From contig NC_081817.1 of the NCBI RefSeq assembly GCF_030704535.1, positions 4,845,501 through 4,909,500 of the forward strand: DNA of 64,000 bases, in the 5' to 3' direction. Both the position numbers and the translations under genes were made by a program. Within the stretch, counting starts at the first letter, position 1; each line of letters starts with the position of its first letter. The stretch comes from Vitis vinifera. Lineage: Eukaryota; Streptophyta; Magnoliopsida; Vitales; Vitaceae. Shown here one piece after another: positions 32,765-51,700 of the stretch. The notes beneath the pieces were generated by a model that saw nothing but the letters and a program-made list of their open reading frames with translations, did no database searches and was not told where the DNA came from.

Positions 32765-33809
32765 AAATATAATATTTTACAATTACGTAGTGTTTTAATT
32801 TTTTAATTTTCTTGAAAATAGTTTTCATCATTTTTAAGCTTGATTAGTATCAATAAACAATATTATTTGTATTTTTAGGTGGAAAAAATCGAAATTTTTT
32901 AAAATTTTAGGATATGGAGAATATGAGGTAGGGTATGAAGAATGTGAGGATTTCTCATAATCTTCATACATTTTCTCACATTTTTCGTATCCTCTTTAAT
33001 TTTTTAGTGTTTTAATTTTCTAATTTTTTTTTTAAAGATAATTTACATTATTTCCAATTTTAAAAATTTTAAATTCTTTTTTTTTTTTTTTTAACAATTG
33101 TATAGTTAAAAAGTAAATATGAAATTTAAAAAATATAAATAATTTAGGGTACAAAAAATATGAGAATGGTGCGAAAAATGTGATAAATACATGTTTGGTA
33201 CTTTCATCACATTTTTCATATTGATTTTTAGTTTTAAAATTTTTGAAATTGCAAATTTATTTTCAAAAATACTATCATTAGTAACTCAAAAAAGTATTAT
33301 TAAATTTTTTTATTCTAATTTAACTTTTAAAACCTTAAATTCAAAAAATGTAAAATTTGGAAAGTACGAACAAAAATTAGGATGATCTAATTACCTAAGC
33401 TTTACATATGAATCATATGATTATCAAAATGTTGAATTTTAATGAAAATACTCATTTCATATTAAAATATTATCATATCCATTTTTATGTTGAATTCAAA
33501 TGTTTAATAATTTATTAAAAATAAAATAATATAATTATGATATATGATGATTTTTTTTTGTTAATAAATATGTTTTCAAATTTTATATTATTTTTATTTT
33601 TATTTTTTTCCAATTCTATTTTTATCTCATATTTATTTTATTAAAGGAGGAAGAAAGAAGGCCACCCAGTTCTTTCCTTAACTTTCTTTAACTGGTTAAG
33701 TGAAATTTTTATTTCAAATTTAAAATGATGACCAAGATGTAATCTTGAACATCCAATGGCTTAGAAAAACTTTTCGGTAGGTACCAAAGAGGTACCTAGA
33801 ATTTTCCCT

Positions 33810-34218
33810 CAATTTGATGAAAGAGAAAGCATTGAGAGCATAAATCTAATATCCCAAGCCATGACAAGGAAACCCAAGAAAACCTGTGCAAATGGCTCTA
33901 CCACCAGACTACTTAACAGTTACGAAATCCCCCCATTTCAGCACTGGAGTCACGAGATCAGAATACTTGTTTATAAGATGCAACAACTGCAATCTTCAAT
34001 TGATCATGGCAAAATAACAGTGGATACCAAATTAAGTGGTCCATTAAACAACAATGATACTAAAGTTTCCAAAATTTTGTTCTATACGACTAATAGCACT
34101 AAGATTTAAATCAACACCAAGGCAAATTCCATCACAAAATCATCACATCATTTCCATTAAGAAACAAGGAGGAAAGGGAGAGTGGACAGGGAAGATAGAG
34201 CTCAATCTCTCTATAAAC
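33810..34218. other. Flank and 3' UTR of RPS23
   Basis: No gene. The last 50-150 bases probably form the minus-strand 3' UTR of the ribosomal protein gene. Confidence 0.5.
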
Positions 34219-36468
<2,250 letters not shown>

Positions 36469-36497
36469 GGCTGCTGAAAGACGAGACTCGGCTGATG

Positions 36498-36520
36498 AAA
36501 CCCTAGCCCAGAACCCTAAA
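36498..36520 (-). promoter_or_regulatory. Telo boxes and site II element of RPS23
   Basis: On the plus strand AAACCCTAG (36498-36506), AGCCCA (36505-36510, TGGGCT on the gene strand) and AACCCTAAA (36512-36520). This telo-box plus site II pairing is typical of plant ribosomal protein promoters and 5' leaders and links expression to growing tissue. Confidence 0.65.
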
Positions 36521-36939
36521 ACTGATCTTCAGGGTGACGATGTATGGATAAATAAGGTACTGTTTGGCTGCAAAGACGGAAATAGTGTGGCCTTTTCATC
36601 ATATTACGACTCTGTCCTTGAGAAATTTACAGTCTCCTTGTTATCCACGTGGCAGCTATTAGTGAAAAAATGCCATGGTAATTGTTGTGATCTACAGCTT
36701 ACGAACCGATTGTTCAAGGTTTGACTGTTGACTAATTGCATAAATGCATAAGATGTAGATTAAAAAAATAAGGTTTAATATATAAAAAATAAACGTAAGT
36801 AAAAGAAATTGACATCTAAGTAAAAATAAAATAAATATTATTTATAAAATAAAAACCAATAGAAGTTTTTTATAAGATGATAATTCATTAATTTGCTATT
36901 GAATGACAATGCTTGTGAATAATTTGACTTATTGTAAAT

Positions 36940-37240
36940 CTCTTTGGTTTTGACAATTATTTTTAAAAATATTTTTTTATTTTTCAAAACAAAAACCCGG
37001 ATAACAAAAAATTATTTTTTATTTCAAAATATTTTTATAAAATGTTTTTTTACTTATTTTTACTTATTTTATGAGAATTGTTTTAAAAAATAATTATACA
37101 AACATGCATAATGATTAAAAATAAAATACTAAATATAAAAATTATTTTTTAAAAATTTTGTTATACAAAATATTAGAAAATAATTTTTAAAAATTATTTT
37201 ACAGAACTGTTTTTTAAAACAGTTTCCAAACAAGCTCTTA
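36940..37240. mobile_element. Diverged MITE-like segment
   Basis: The right end, reverse complemented, reads GAGCTTGTTTGGAAACTGTT, close to the 395-bp MITE end. The left part has TTTGACAATTATTTTTAAAAA, matching the MITE interior. Boundaries and target copy are unclear. Confidence 0.4.
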
Positions 37241-37612
37241 TATTTTTATTTGTTATCTATCAAAACATTATTTTACACTCAAAACATATTATGAAATAAA
37301 ATATTAAAAACTATATATCTTAATACAATAAACTAGATAGTGAGTTACTGCTTTAACATAAATAATTATTTATAAATTTAATATTTAATCATCAAAATAT
37401 TTTAAAAATTAAATAAAAATAATAATTTTTTAGTCTAATATAATTAAAAAATAAAAATGTTTAAAGTATTTTTTATATTTTAATAAAATAATATGTTATA
37501 TAATTAAAATTTAGAAAATGAATAATAATATTTGAGTTCAACTTCCAATGGATTGGTTAGACCTTCAACACCCACAACAATTCTAATATTTTCAATTTAA
37601 TATTTTTTAGTA

Positions 37613-37682
37613 GTGGAAAATCTCTCATATGTTAAAGAGCTATCCATGTGGAAAATCTCTCATATGTTAAAAGAGCTATCAT
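37613..37682 (+). repeat. 35-bp tandem duplication
   Basis: Two adjacent near-identical copies of a 35-base unit starting GTGGAAAATCTCTCATATG; the second has one extra A. Confidence 0.85.
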
Positions 37683-38729
37683 ATTGAACCCAAATCCAGT
37701 AAGCTTGAACCCATCACCATTTGTTAAACTAAACTTTGATATTAGGGTGAACGAATAAATTTTTCAAAAACTATTTATTTCCCCAATTTATTAATATTTA
37801 ATATTATGTAAAAGCTTATTTATTTTCTCTATTTGTTAATTTTCTCAAAAATTTATTTATTTTCCCCATTTATTTATTCTCCTCCTCGCAATTTTTTATA
37901 TCTTTCTTTACATATCTCTTATTTTTTTTATATCTCTTCTTATATCTCTTCTTCAGAACGTAGATCGATCTTACAAATTTAATCACGTATAAAGGAAGGT
38001 GTTAAAAAGTATAATATATATATTGAACAAAATATGAACGATTTGACATGATATCAAAATTTGATTTGATGGCAGAAAAACTTAGAAGATCGTAATTTAT
38101 GGTCAGAAAAGCAAGATCAAAATGATCTTATAAACACTAATCCATAAATAGCATTTCAAAGTTATTTTTCATGTCTAAATATAAAAGCCCTTCTTTCCTT
38201 ACATTCTTTTTTAAAACAAAGAAGAAATTATTAATATTATTATTATTTTTAAAAATGACAAGGAGGCTAGTGGATATGATATTAGATAATATTCAATATT
38301 GCTTTTAAGTTTTAACAGCGGAAAAACACAACCCAACAACAAATTTTGTTTATTGGAATAAAAGTGGGATTGAAAAAAAATAAAATAAAATGATGATCTA
38401 CCAAATATTTAAATACAATTTAATTCAAGTAATGGTTGATTGAAGTTAAATAATAAGAACCAACCTGGATCGGGTCTAATTTTCTCTCCATATGTGGTTT
38501 GATTGAATTGAATGAGAGATTTTTTGTTACTAGGGGTGAGCCATGAGCAAAAAAATTGCATTAGAAAAGGAAGAAACTAAGAAAGAAAGAGAAGAAATGG
38601 TGATAAAATTAAGACAAAAGGATAAACAAATCATAGTGGTCTGATATCTGCTAGATTAGAACAACAAAAGAGAAGGGGGGACACGCCCAAATGTAGCTAC
38701 ATATAATCTTTGTAAACATTCATCTTCCA

Positions 38730-38983
38730 CTACCCAACCAACACATAAATTGCGTATATAATTCCAGGTATATATCCCAAGATTGTCAGCAACAAGTCTA
38801 TCCAGAACTCTATCTGCAAATCCACAAGAAGCGAATGAATGAATATATATAAATCTCAAATGATAAAAAAAGGCAGGAAATGGGAAGAAAATATATAATT
38901 ACTCCACAGCCATAGCGGAGGAAGACGCCGACAGGAGGGAGGAGGATGGCGAGGATGATTTCTAGGAATGTCTCTGAACCCAT
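38730..38983 (-). CDS. RCI2: RCI2/LTI6/PMP3 small membrane proteolipid
   Basis: Two coding exons on the minus strand, 38903-38983 and 38730-38813, giving 54 residues, the normal family size (UPF0057/PMP3). Helix 1 is ETFLEIILAILLPPVGVFL and helix 2 is FWIDLLLTILGYIPGIIYAI; the family signature LPPVGV is intact. These proteins sit in the plasma membrane, affect membrane potential and ion balance, and are often induced by cold, salt or ABA. The exon junction is phase 0 between GCG and IEFW (the family usually has VEFW). The ATG is preceded by ATA and no other ATG lies in frame nearby. The short C-terminus ends YVLVG. Paralogue identity within the family cannot be set. Confidence 0.95.
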
Positions 38984-40666
38984 TATGATTGTTGCTTGTA
39001 GGTTAAAATGTCGGTCGGTTGGAATGGAATTGAGGATTTGAGATTGAAGGGGGATGGAGGGCATGGGAAGAAGACAGTTATTGAGGGAGGACAGGTGTTT
39101 GATAGTGAGGAGGTTCAGGAATCGGTGAGGACACGTAAGGGAGGTGTTTTGACACCTGCCTCCTGCTTTCTCTTCCTCTTGACTCGCGTTCTTTGAATTC
39201 CCCCTCCATCTTCACACATCATTTGGAAAAATATTTGGCGGTCTCTGTCATGGGTCCATTTCCCACCAACCAGACAAATACCATTTTGTTTTTACTTATT
39301 TATTCTCCTTATCGCAAAAAATAAAAAAAATAAAAAAGGCAAAATATTCCAATCCTGTCGTGCCTTCATATCATGAAATAAATAAATAAATAAAGATTAA
39401 AACTAAATATAAAATATAAAAATAAAATAATGGCTTCCTTAAATTTATCATTTTTTTAATATTATTTTTTTCTTTATTTATTTTTTCTTATACACATGAA
39501 ATCATTGGACCTATTGCTTCAAATCTTACTTTTTATTTTTGTTAGTTATAATAAGATAAGGTGTCTTATTAGAAATATTAGATTATTGAAGTATTATTAA
39601 CCACTTAAAAGGGAGGTTAAGAGAAGATTTTTACAGACTTTTCTGCTTAAAGTGATCTGCAACTTATTTTACCCCTTATAAAAAAAAATTGTCTGATACC
39701 TTTGTTCATATCTCCTTGCTTATCAGAGTGCTCCTCCTTTCTCTAGGCTTCCGCTGGATAAGTAATAGAGACCCTAAAGCATGACAGAGATGGTGATATG
39801 GTTCAGGTACCCATGGTTTTTCACCAATATAATGAATTTGAGGGCATCTGAGAATGCATGAATGCCAAAATATTTGCCTAAAAAAGGTGATTACAGAAAT
39901 CTAAAGATCAACATGTATATCAATTCATTGAGGTGAAACCTGGAAACTTCACCAGTAAGTTTTCCACCAATTGTTGCCAATTCTAAGGGCCGCATGGTTC
40001 TTTATGTCTGACGGAGAAATTATCTGGGGTAAAAAAAAAATTGATAGATTTAGAGGGATGGAAGCTGACACTCAAGCTGAGAACTTGTATTTTGGAACTC
40101 CAGGATGATAGTCTCATCTTGAAGCCAACCATATTTAATTGGACTGAATTACCTACAAGAAAGAGCACACCATGGAAGTCGCAAGCATCAAGTAAAAATC
40201 AAGTAATCGTTTCTGCTGAGTGCTGATATGCCTTTCAAGAGCCAACATGCAACTTATAACAAAGGGGAGAATTCAGAAAGCACACGATAATTTATTTCAT
40301 TCCTTTTCTCCAACAATGGGCTTCATTTGTTTGTCAAGGCAACAGTGTAAGGGAAAAAAATTTTGGAATCTAACTTCCACCACACCAACCACAAAATGTC
40401 CCAAGTTTCCAAATTATTTTTTGTCTACATTCCAAGCAACCTAATAGAGAGCGTTATGTAACTCGAGACCCTGTTCCCAGAGAGCTACACAATTCAGAGG
40501 ATGGATGATGGAATCATGGAACTGAAGAAAGAAAATACATGTGCTAAAAACAATTACCAGGACAAAAAACAGGAACCTATTCATTCCTCTCTCCAATATT
40601 TTACTGCATCAGTGACAATTTTTTTACCAAATTTGTGAGATTAAGTGCATGAAACCTACCACCTAA
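38984..40666. other. Region between RCI2 and the LYR gene
   Basis: The part next to RCI2 is its promoter (minus strand); an ACACGT word near 39129-39134 is a possible ABRE core. The part from about 40250 to 40666 may be the 3' UTR of the LYR gene. No coding exon is seen between. ORFs at 39008-39196 and 39983-40444 have no domain. Confidence 0.45.
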
Positions 40667-44543
<3,877 letters not shown>

Positions 44544-44924
44544 TTCCGCAGTTTGTCCTTCTCTTGATCTATCTCTTTTTCACCTTTTCTGCAATGCAGT
44601 TTGTATTTAACAGAAGCACCTCTCACAAACTCAGTGAAAAAAAAAAAAAAAAACAAAACTCCAATATTGTTTACAGATGAAAAACTAATATAGAAAAATC
44701 TTGAAGGCCACTGCACATCACAGGTGAAGAAACTGGAAGTTAGCCATGATTAAAAGAATGGACTAGAGCAAGTAATCTAATATCTTAATCCCTTTAAACC
44801 TGGCTCAGGAGACAAGGATTTTGTGCTAGCAAGCAGGGGGTTTGGGTGAGAAAAGTGGGAGGTTCCAGGTTTGAGTTCCAACAGGTACAAAGAAAAAAAA
44901 TCTGTATATCTATATCTATACACA

Positions 44925-44941
44925 CACACACACACACACAA
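44925..44941 (+). repeat. (CA)n microsatellite
   Basis: Eight or nine CA units in the leader intron of the LYR gene. Confidence 0.85.
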
Positions 44942-45386
44942 AACAGAACAAACAAAATCTTTTTCCTAATAAAAAATCTAGTGTCTAGAATCACAAAGAT
45001 AATGTGATATCAGGAAAAAGACAAAAGAATAGCTTGCAAATAATGGAAGAAATCTCTAAAAGGATGTTATGTAGCTTACAGCTAGAGAAATCTCCTTAGC
45101 AATAGGGCATGTAAAATGCACACGTACATTACTCACAGATCTCATATGAGAATTTGCAAAATTGGTGATAAATAACACTGGTTCTCAACTATTCATAGGA
45201 AATGATACAAATAAAGAAGTCTTCAAAATTGGATCTCTAAGGCCTGGGAAGCAACAGAATAGAGTAAACAAGAGAGTAGACATTCATAATAGCTAAGCCA
45301 ATGACCAGATTTGTTCTCAAACAGGCACATGCACAAACAGCACACAGATAGAGAGAGATCTAAAGTCTCCAACATTACACTGATTT

Positions 45387-45445
45387 TTTTTTTTTGATAG
45401 ACGAAGACAACTTGAATTGATAAGACGCAAAAACAGGGGGGCAAT
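45387..45445 (-). mobile_element. Very short 5'-truncated LINE tail with target duplication
   Basis: Flanked by ATTACACTGATTT at 45374-45386 and again at 45446-45458. Read on the minus strand, the insert of about 59 bases ends CGTCTATC plus a poly-A run, like the other LINE 3' ends here. Confidence 0.75.
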
Positions 45446-48111
45446 ATTACACTGATTTGTGCATAGCAAATCATACACTTGTGTCAAAATGTGCATTGTG
45501 CCAGAAATTTTGACCATGTGGCATGACAAGGGCTCTTAAGAGACTTATGTTGATCATGTGGTTCCATTAATGAAACTCAAATTACTCATCAAACAAGTAA
45601 AAGGCTTAGCCACCCATGGAGGACATTGCTAAACCAAGACAAATAAAATTACAGCTTATCAATTCTTTGGTTTACAAATTTTGAAGTACATTCCCTGCAT
45701 CTTGAAGCAGAAAGCTAAGTAGTATCCCATCTAAAGAACCAAATAAAAGAAAAAAAGAAGAGTCTTAAGATTCTAAACATCCAATTTAATAAAAAAACAT
45801 GCCCACACATAACTTTTGCTAATAAATTTTTTTATAATGAATTATAAATCCAAGCACTAGCATCACATCAACATTTCCTACTAAAATATGGCATTATGCA
45901 GGAAACAAACAACTAAAAGTATGATTGAAATACTTTTAACCGCAAGCAAACACACGAATCCTCATCACCATACCACCCATACTTTCAAATTAAGAGCAGA
46001 TTGTGCTATCATCCAGTGATATAATTATAAGTTATAACTGTTGTGTCTCTAAAAAATGCCTTTTTCTTTATTCAGTTTCTTATATGCAAATACTTCTCAT
46101 TCTGTGTCCAATGCTCATTGGTGGGTTGATAACAGAAAGAATATGCACATTTACTTGGATACAAACTTTCGTGTTCTAGTGAATACGAAAGTTCGTGTTT
46201 ACTACAAGACGAACCTCGTCTTGTAGGCAAGACAAGATCTCAAACTCGTCCACTTCAATAACTATGTACCAAAGCACAAAACTGCACCATCACATATCTA
46301 GTAATAAAATTAAATTAACTGCAACAAAACTAACTTCAAAATATTTTCATATTATTAAATCTTTATGTTACAACATGATCTATAAGCAACATTTCTTAGA
46401 AAACTTGTAAGTAAAAATCAGTGACTGGAAAATAAAGGAAGATATCTGAAATCCAATTTTTGTCTCCTAGGTCTTTCATTGTTTGGAACATGGCAAAACC
46501 AAGACCTCCAGTCAAAAGAAAATTTTCTATGACAACCATTATGCTCAATTGATTTAAGTTTTCCATTCATTTTCTTGGAAACCAAATAATCTAACATAAA
46601 TTTATTTTCCCCACTTTTCTCATGGACTCCAAATGTAGGGTAGGGTTTCTAAGCTACTTATGTCTGAGTTTGGGATGGATTGGCAGCAACTTGGAGCAGT
46701 GGTTGAATATTTACTCTGGTTCTAGCAGATTTTAATAATTCAATCTAGAGGACTTTGGTTCTGCCCAAGGAACCAGGTACAGTAAATCTACCAAGCCCAA
46801 CCTGAGCTCAAACCTGGATCAATATTTGAGCTCAGCTCGAGTTAGATTAGGCTTAGGCTAATCCAGTTAGGTGTAGAATCTAGTAGAGGTTGGCAACCCA
46901 ACTTTTCTTTTATCCTTTATTTTCTTTACTTTTTCCATCAAATTTCCTCTTTTTTTCAAAGCAACCAAACAATGTCAAAATCTGTTTTTGGTTGAAGTTG
47001 GACCCGATTTGTCATCATGGGACTTATCGACAACAAGACAAGGAAGTCATATAATCAATATGGATGCTGAAGATCTTACTATTCATGCCATTTCAACATA
47101 ATTAAAGCTATTTAATGCACTCAGAGGAAAATCAGAGCGTCAGCAATCTTCACATAAGGCAAGTGGCCTAAGAAACAACTGCCATGATTTCGTTTTACCA
47201 GCAGAAAAACAACTGCAGTGTCTCATTGATGCTGAAATTGAGTTCAAGGACAACAAGATTAAGATGTAGCTACATTGTGCACTGTACTAAGCTATTCATA
47301 AATCAAACAGTTTTAAATATAAGATTTTTTGCTTAGAGTCATAAACCTTCGTCAAATTTAGACCACAATAGATTAATTTTTCAATAGAATTATTAATCCA
47401 GTATGTAAAATATTGATTATTTATGAACTGGCTTTGCTTTAGTTTCTGATTCAACATTACTTTTTCTACTAGCTTCGAGTCGCTTTGACACACTATTCAA
47501 ACATTGAGCAGATTGAGCAAAATTGAGCAATAATTCAGTCTTTCCAGGAAATAGTCAAATTAAAATGTGGACTTTTTATAGCCATGATTTTAGGTAAAAA
47601 TGCATAAGAAGTTAAAGCGTACACATTGAATTGTTAAACAAATGGGTTATCTCTTATGGGGCTATAAATTTATTCTATTCTTTTGGTCAATCGTATAAAC
47701 TAAGAGTTATAAGAAATCAATCAAACATAGCTAAACGTTAATTCAGAACTTTAATGGTTTATTAGGACGATCTTCTTTACTGCAAAGACTTTCCACCATC
47801 CTCTAACCTGCTAATATTACCGTTAAAATTAACCGAAGTGACGACCATAGAAACTCCATAATTCAGAAAATTTTTCCGTTGATTGTTAAACTGTTTGCTC
47901 CTCATTTCAACTCCAGTTTTCCCTCCCATTTATATGCCTGAGAAAAAGGGAAAATAAATCGGAAACTAGAGAACACTAGATGATTAAGGTGTTGTTACCT
48001 GGTTTTTCTTGAAGAAGCGAGTGATGGAGATCAAGGACATAAAAAATCCTGCACCGGGTGAGAGATTGAGAGAGGTATGAAGAAGGTGTGGGATGGAGTG
48101 GGAATCTAGGG

Positions 48112-48119
48112 TTTATATA
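48112..48119 (-). promoter_or_regulatory. TATA box of the LYR gene
   Basis: TATATAAA on the minus strand, followed by an ACCCTAGATTCC leader. It sits just before the presumed non-coding first exon. Confidence 0.5.
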
Positions 48120-48305
48120 TAGGACATGATAAGAAATATGCAAAATAGTGAAGGACAAATTTGTATTTTCAATGTAAACGGGCCCTGTAAGGAGGGTGGA
48201 ATAACATTAAACCGTCAAAAACCTCCCATACGCAACCCATTGCGAGTGATATGCGCTTGGCCTACTTATTTGCAAGCTGGAATGAGGAGGGCTAAAATGT
48301 CGTGT

Positions 48306-48423
48306 TGGGCTTGGGCTGTTGGGCTGATCCAGCAACTTTGAAGTCCAAATTAAAACTGAAAAAATCTTACTAAGCAGACTTTGGATGAGAATTGCCACCC
48401 TTGTGAGTCACGCCCACGGCCCA
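48306..48423. promoter_or_regulatory. Site II cluster in the shared LYR-GET4 promoter
   Basis: Three TGGGCT words at 48306-48311, 48312-48317 and 48320-48325, and GGCCCA at 48418-48423. Site II (TGGGCY) elements are common in plant promoters of mitochondrial, ribosomal and housekeeping genes. Two divergent genes start within about 700 bases here. Confidence 0.55.
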
Positions 48424-48794
48424 CCTAAATACATAAATTATAATAATGAATCACTCCATGAACACGTGGGGAACCGAACATATTGTAGAGGGTGAACCGT
48501 AGAGTAACGCTTGTGGTGGGGGTTGTTAATATTCAAAGCCCTGGCGTCTCTCACACGAGCTCTGCTCTCGAACCTCCTCCTTTCCTGTCAAAACACGTGA
48601 CTTCAACTTCCACTACATCCTTCAAGTTAAGATTCTCGGCTTTCCTCCATTTTTTCTGTCACCAAAACCCCTAATTTCTCCATTCACTGAATTTTCCACT
48701 TGTTTTTTTGGTCTTCATCCGTTTTTCTGTTTCACGAAATTCAATTCGCAATACAGACAATTGGAATCGGCGAGGACGATATCGATTCGAGGCC

Positions 48795-51700
48795 ATGTTG
48801 CGCCAGAGATCCAGAAAAGGCCCGTTGCCTCCGGCTCAGGAGGTATTTGTCGCTGTTTGTATAAATGGGTTTCTTTTTTCTCCCCAATTTGTTGATCGCG
48901 ATTTTTAGATTTGAAACTGTTGGGTTGCATTATCTATTTGGTTAATTCGTCGGCTTCTCGTTACTTTTGTTATGCATTTTTGTAAACGAGTAACGTGGAG
49001 TCGTCTGTATGGTTGCCCAGAAAATTAAGGAAGCGAAGAACACGAAATGATATTTTTTTTGTTTTTTTTTTGTTGGGGTACACTTTCTGCTCTTTCTTTC
49101 ATAAGAGAATAAAGCGAGTCAGCTTGTTTACTTTTTAACTTTGGTTTATTTGAGTTCTTTCGGGCTTACTCGATCACGAGGTTTGTGGGCATTGATGTGA
49201 TTGGCAGGAATCAGAGATTAGTCTGCTTCCCCCAGAGTCTTCTGAGTATGAAAAAGGGAAAATGAAAAGGAGGAGGAAAGGACTAATTTGGCTTATTACA
49301 TCCTTTTTTAGTGTTACTTTTATTGGAAACAAATAAAGAAAAATAAAGGGTCAGTTTTGTTCTGTTTTTAAGTATTTGTTGTCATCCAAAATGCGAAGTA
49401 AATGATCATGGATTGGAAGTTTGTTCATCATCTTTGCAAACTGTTTTCTTCATTGCGTGGCATATTACTTGGGGATGCTGAAAAAAGGCTTTTGTTTTCT
49501 GTTCATTTAATTTTTTTAAATAAATTTGGAAATTCTTGTCTGAAAATGAAGCTAAACTCGATATAAATTTTAGTTTTTTTTTTCCTCTTATTTTCCTATG
49601 ATTTCCAGAAACGAAACAGAGCTTAGATCAAATGTGGGGATGTTGAAGCTGAAAGTTAATATCAATTGTTTTGGAGACCTTGTCAATTTAAAACAATCTA
49701 GTTTGAACTTAGGGGTCTTTTTTTTTTTTTCATAGGCAAGTCTTGGGTTTATTATGTCAAAATATTGTGTGAATGGCCGAATTCCTTGGCCTTGAGTTTT
49801 GTATATTATATATAGACTTTACAAGGATGCTATACATGGAAAGCAAATAAAAGCAAATAAATTCCCTCATGATTCTAGTCCTATACATGTAAACTATAAT
49901 CTGTCAAATAATATATGCTAACTGTACAGAATAATAAATGGAGAAATAAGGAAACAATTGTAGGCTAAAATAAGGAAAGAAGTGTGGGTTAAAATAAGGA
50001 AAGAAGTGTGGATAGCAAAGCTGTCCTTAGACATATTATAAGTAATGAAACTATCTGAACTTTCTTGTTACTCCCTTTTTTTGAGGTTTTGTTTCTGGTC
50101 ATAGAGGTTTTTATTTGATTAGGAAGAAGATCTCTGGCCGCCTTACAATTTTTTTGTCTGTTAAATGCAGCATATTGATAAATTAGAGAAAACTGTGAAT
50201 GATGGTGATTACTATGGAGCTCAACAGATGTACAAGTCAATTAGTGCAAGGTATTGGTTGTGATATTTCTTAACTATCTATTTCCTTTTTATTTCTACTT
50301 ATATTTCATTTTCTGTTTAATAATTTTTTATTGGGGGTATGGAATTATTCTGAAGTCTTGGTAGTTGGTAAATATGGTATTTCCTTTTTTAGTTGATGAT
50401 CCTCAATAGATTTAATTGAGGGGTTGTACTCTAATTTCTAGATTGGGGCTGTAATTGAGGGTTGTTTCTTTTTGTTTCCTCACATGTTTACTTCTTGTGT
50501 ATTATGATCACCTCTTGTTGATTGACATTTTTAATATATATATATAATGCTTATTTGTCTATCAAAAAATGGATCACAATTCTCTATCACTTAAGTAAGA
50601 TAATGCATGTGTAGGGCTGCGGCCCATGTACAGTCGTAGTAGATGTGGTATGCCTGTACATACTGTTGTCAATGTAGCAATAATGCTAATCGCCAACAAT
50701 TAAGGGGAGGGATTAGTTTTGTGTGTTTGCCTCGCTATTTGGCAAATCCTTTTGAATTGCATTGTATATGTCCTGTGTACCTTAGTGCATAACTCCTTTT
50801 AGAATTTTAAAATATATTCTTGCTTATGAAAAAAAGCCAGTGCAAATTGCCAGATAAATAATGTGAGCTCAAAGAATTTTATACATTTGTTTTCTTGAGA
50901 GGTCTTTATTTGTCACAATCATTTGAACTGACTCTATTGTTTTTGAATTTGTGCATGCTGATGAAATATGAATAACCACAGATATGCATCTGCTGAAAGG
51001 TGCTATGAGGCCTTGGATATCCTTGAGTCAGGTGCTTGCATCCAGTTGGAAAAAGGACAGGTTATACTATTTGTAGTTAAAAATTTCCCATGTTATAGAA
51101 TGAGGTTGTGTTGAAGTTGCTAATAACCATGCTATACCTATTTTTTACTTTTTCTTGGAATGTTCCTGGGTCCTTTTGCAATTTCTCTCTAAGCTTACAT
51201 GTGTTAAAATAGATGATGTTACTTGCTAGATAGCATGCTTGTTATAGTATGCCAAGTTATTTTTATCTTTTTCTTCATATATTTTTCCTTTCTTCGCAAA
51301 AAGAAAAGCAGTTGGATTATACCTATCAAAAAAAAAAAAAAAAAGGATTATGTGAACTTGAAAGTTTGATTTACAATACGGACTATTAAGGAATTGGATG
51401 ACTACATGTGGGTACCCCTGATTTTGTTACCCTGGTTTGACTAGCTGCAGATTGGATGTTAAATTATTAATATTGAATTCAAATAATTACCAACAACAAT
51501 ATAAGGCACAAAGTTTTGTCTCATCAAAATGGATCGTCGATTGGGGTCCCAGATTCACAGGCTATAAGGATCCTGGCTGCTTTTAAAGTTGAAATCTTTT
51601 TAATGTTAATTTGTGGAGGAAAAAAATATTATGGATTCCACTATAAATCTACATGGTAATTACTAGCTTGTTGCCAAGTTTAATTATATCTTGCTGTCAG

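Larger units (their letters stand above)
30785..33809. mobile_element. 3.0-kb non-coding element with paired GGTACC ends
   Basis: Both ends read AGGG, then exactly 13 bases from the terminus reach GGTACC, with a second GGTACC further in (30818 on the left, 33780 on the right). Direct 6-bp copies of CAATTT flank it (30779-30784 and 33810-33815). The interior is AT-rich, has no transposase ORF and carries two 21-bp minisatellite arrays and a nested MITE. This layout fits a non-autonomous DNA transposon, possibly Mutator-like or unclassified; the 6-bp target copy is not diagnostic. Confidence 0.55.
36721..38729. other. AT-rich intergenic region
   Basis: No gene seen. It contains a MITE-like segment (about 36940-37240) and a 35-bp tandem duplication at 37613-37682. 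The 3' UTR of the RCI2 gene probably covers the last 80-100 bases. Confidence 0.55.
44591..47998 (-). other. Probable 5' UTR intron of the LYR gene
   Basis: Bounded by a minus-strand donor (CCAG/GTAACA at 47998) and acceptor (GCATTGCAG at about 44590). No coding exon is seen inside. It holds the tiny LINE-tail insertion at 45387-45445 and otherwise AT-rich unique-looking sequence. Confidence 0.5.

Noticed and set aside
39008..39196. 62-codon plus-strand ORF
   Set aside because: Lies in the RCI2 leader/promoter in antisense, with no domain or splice support.
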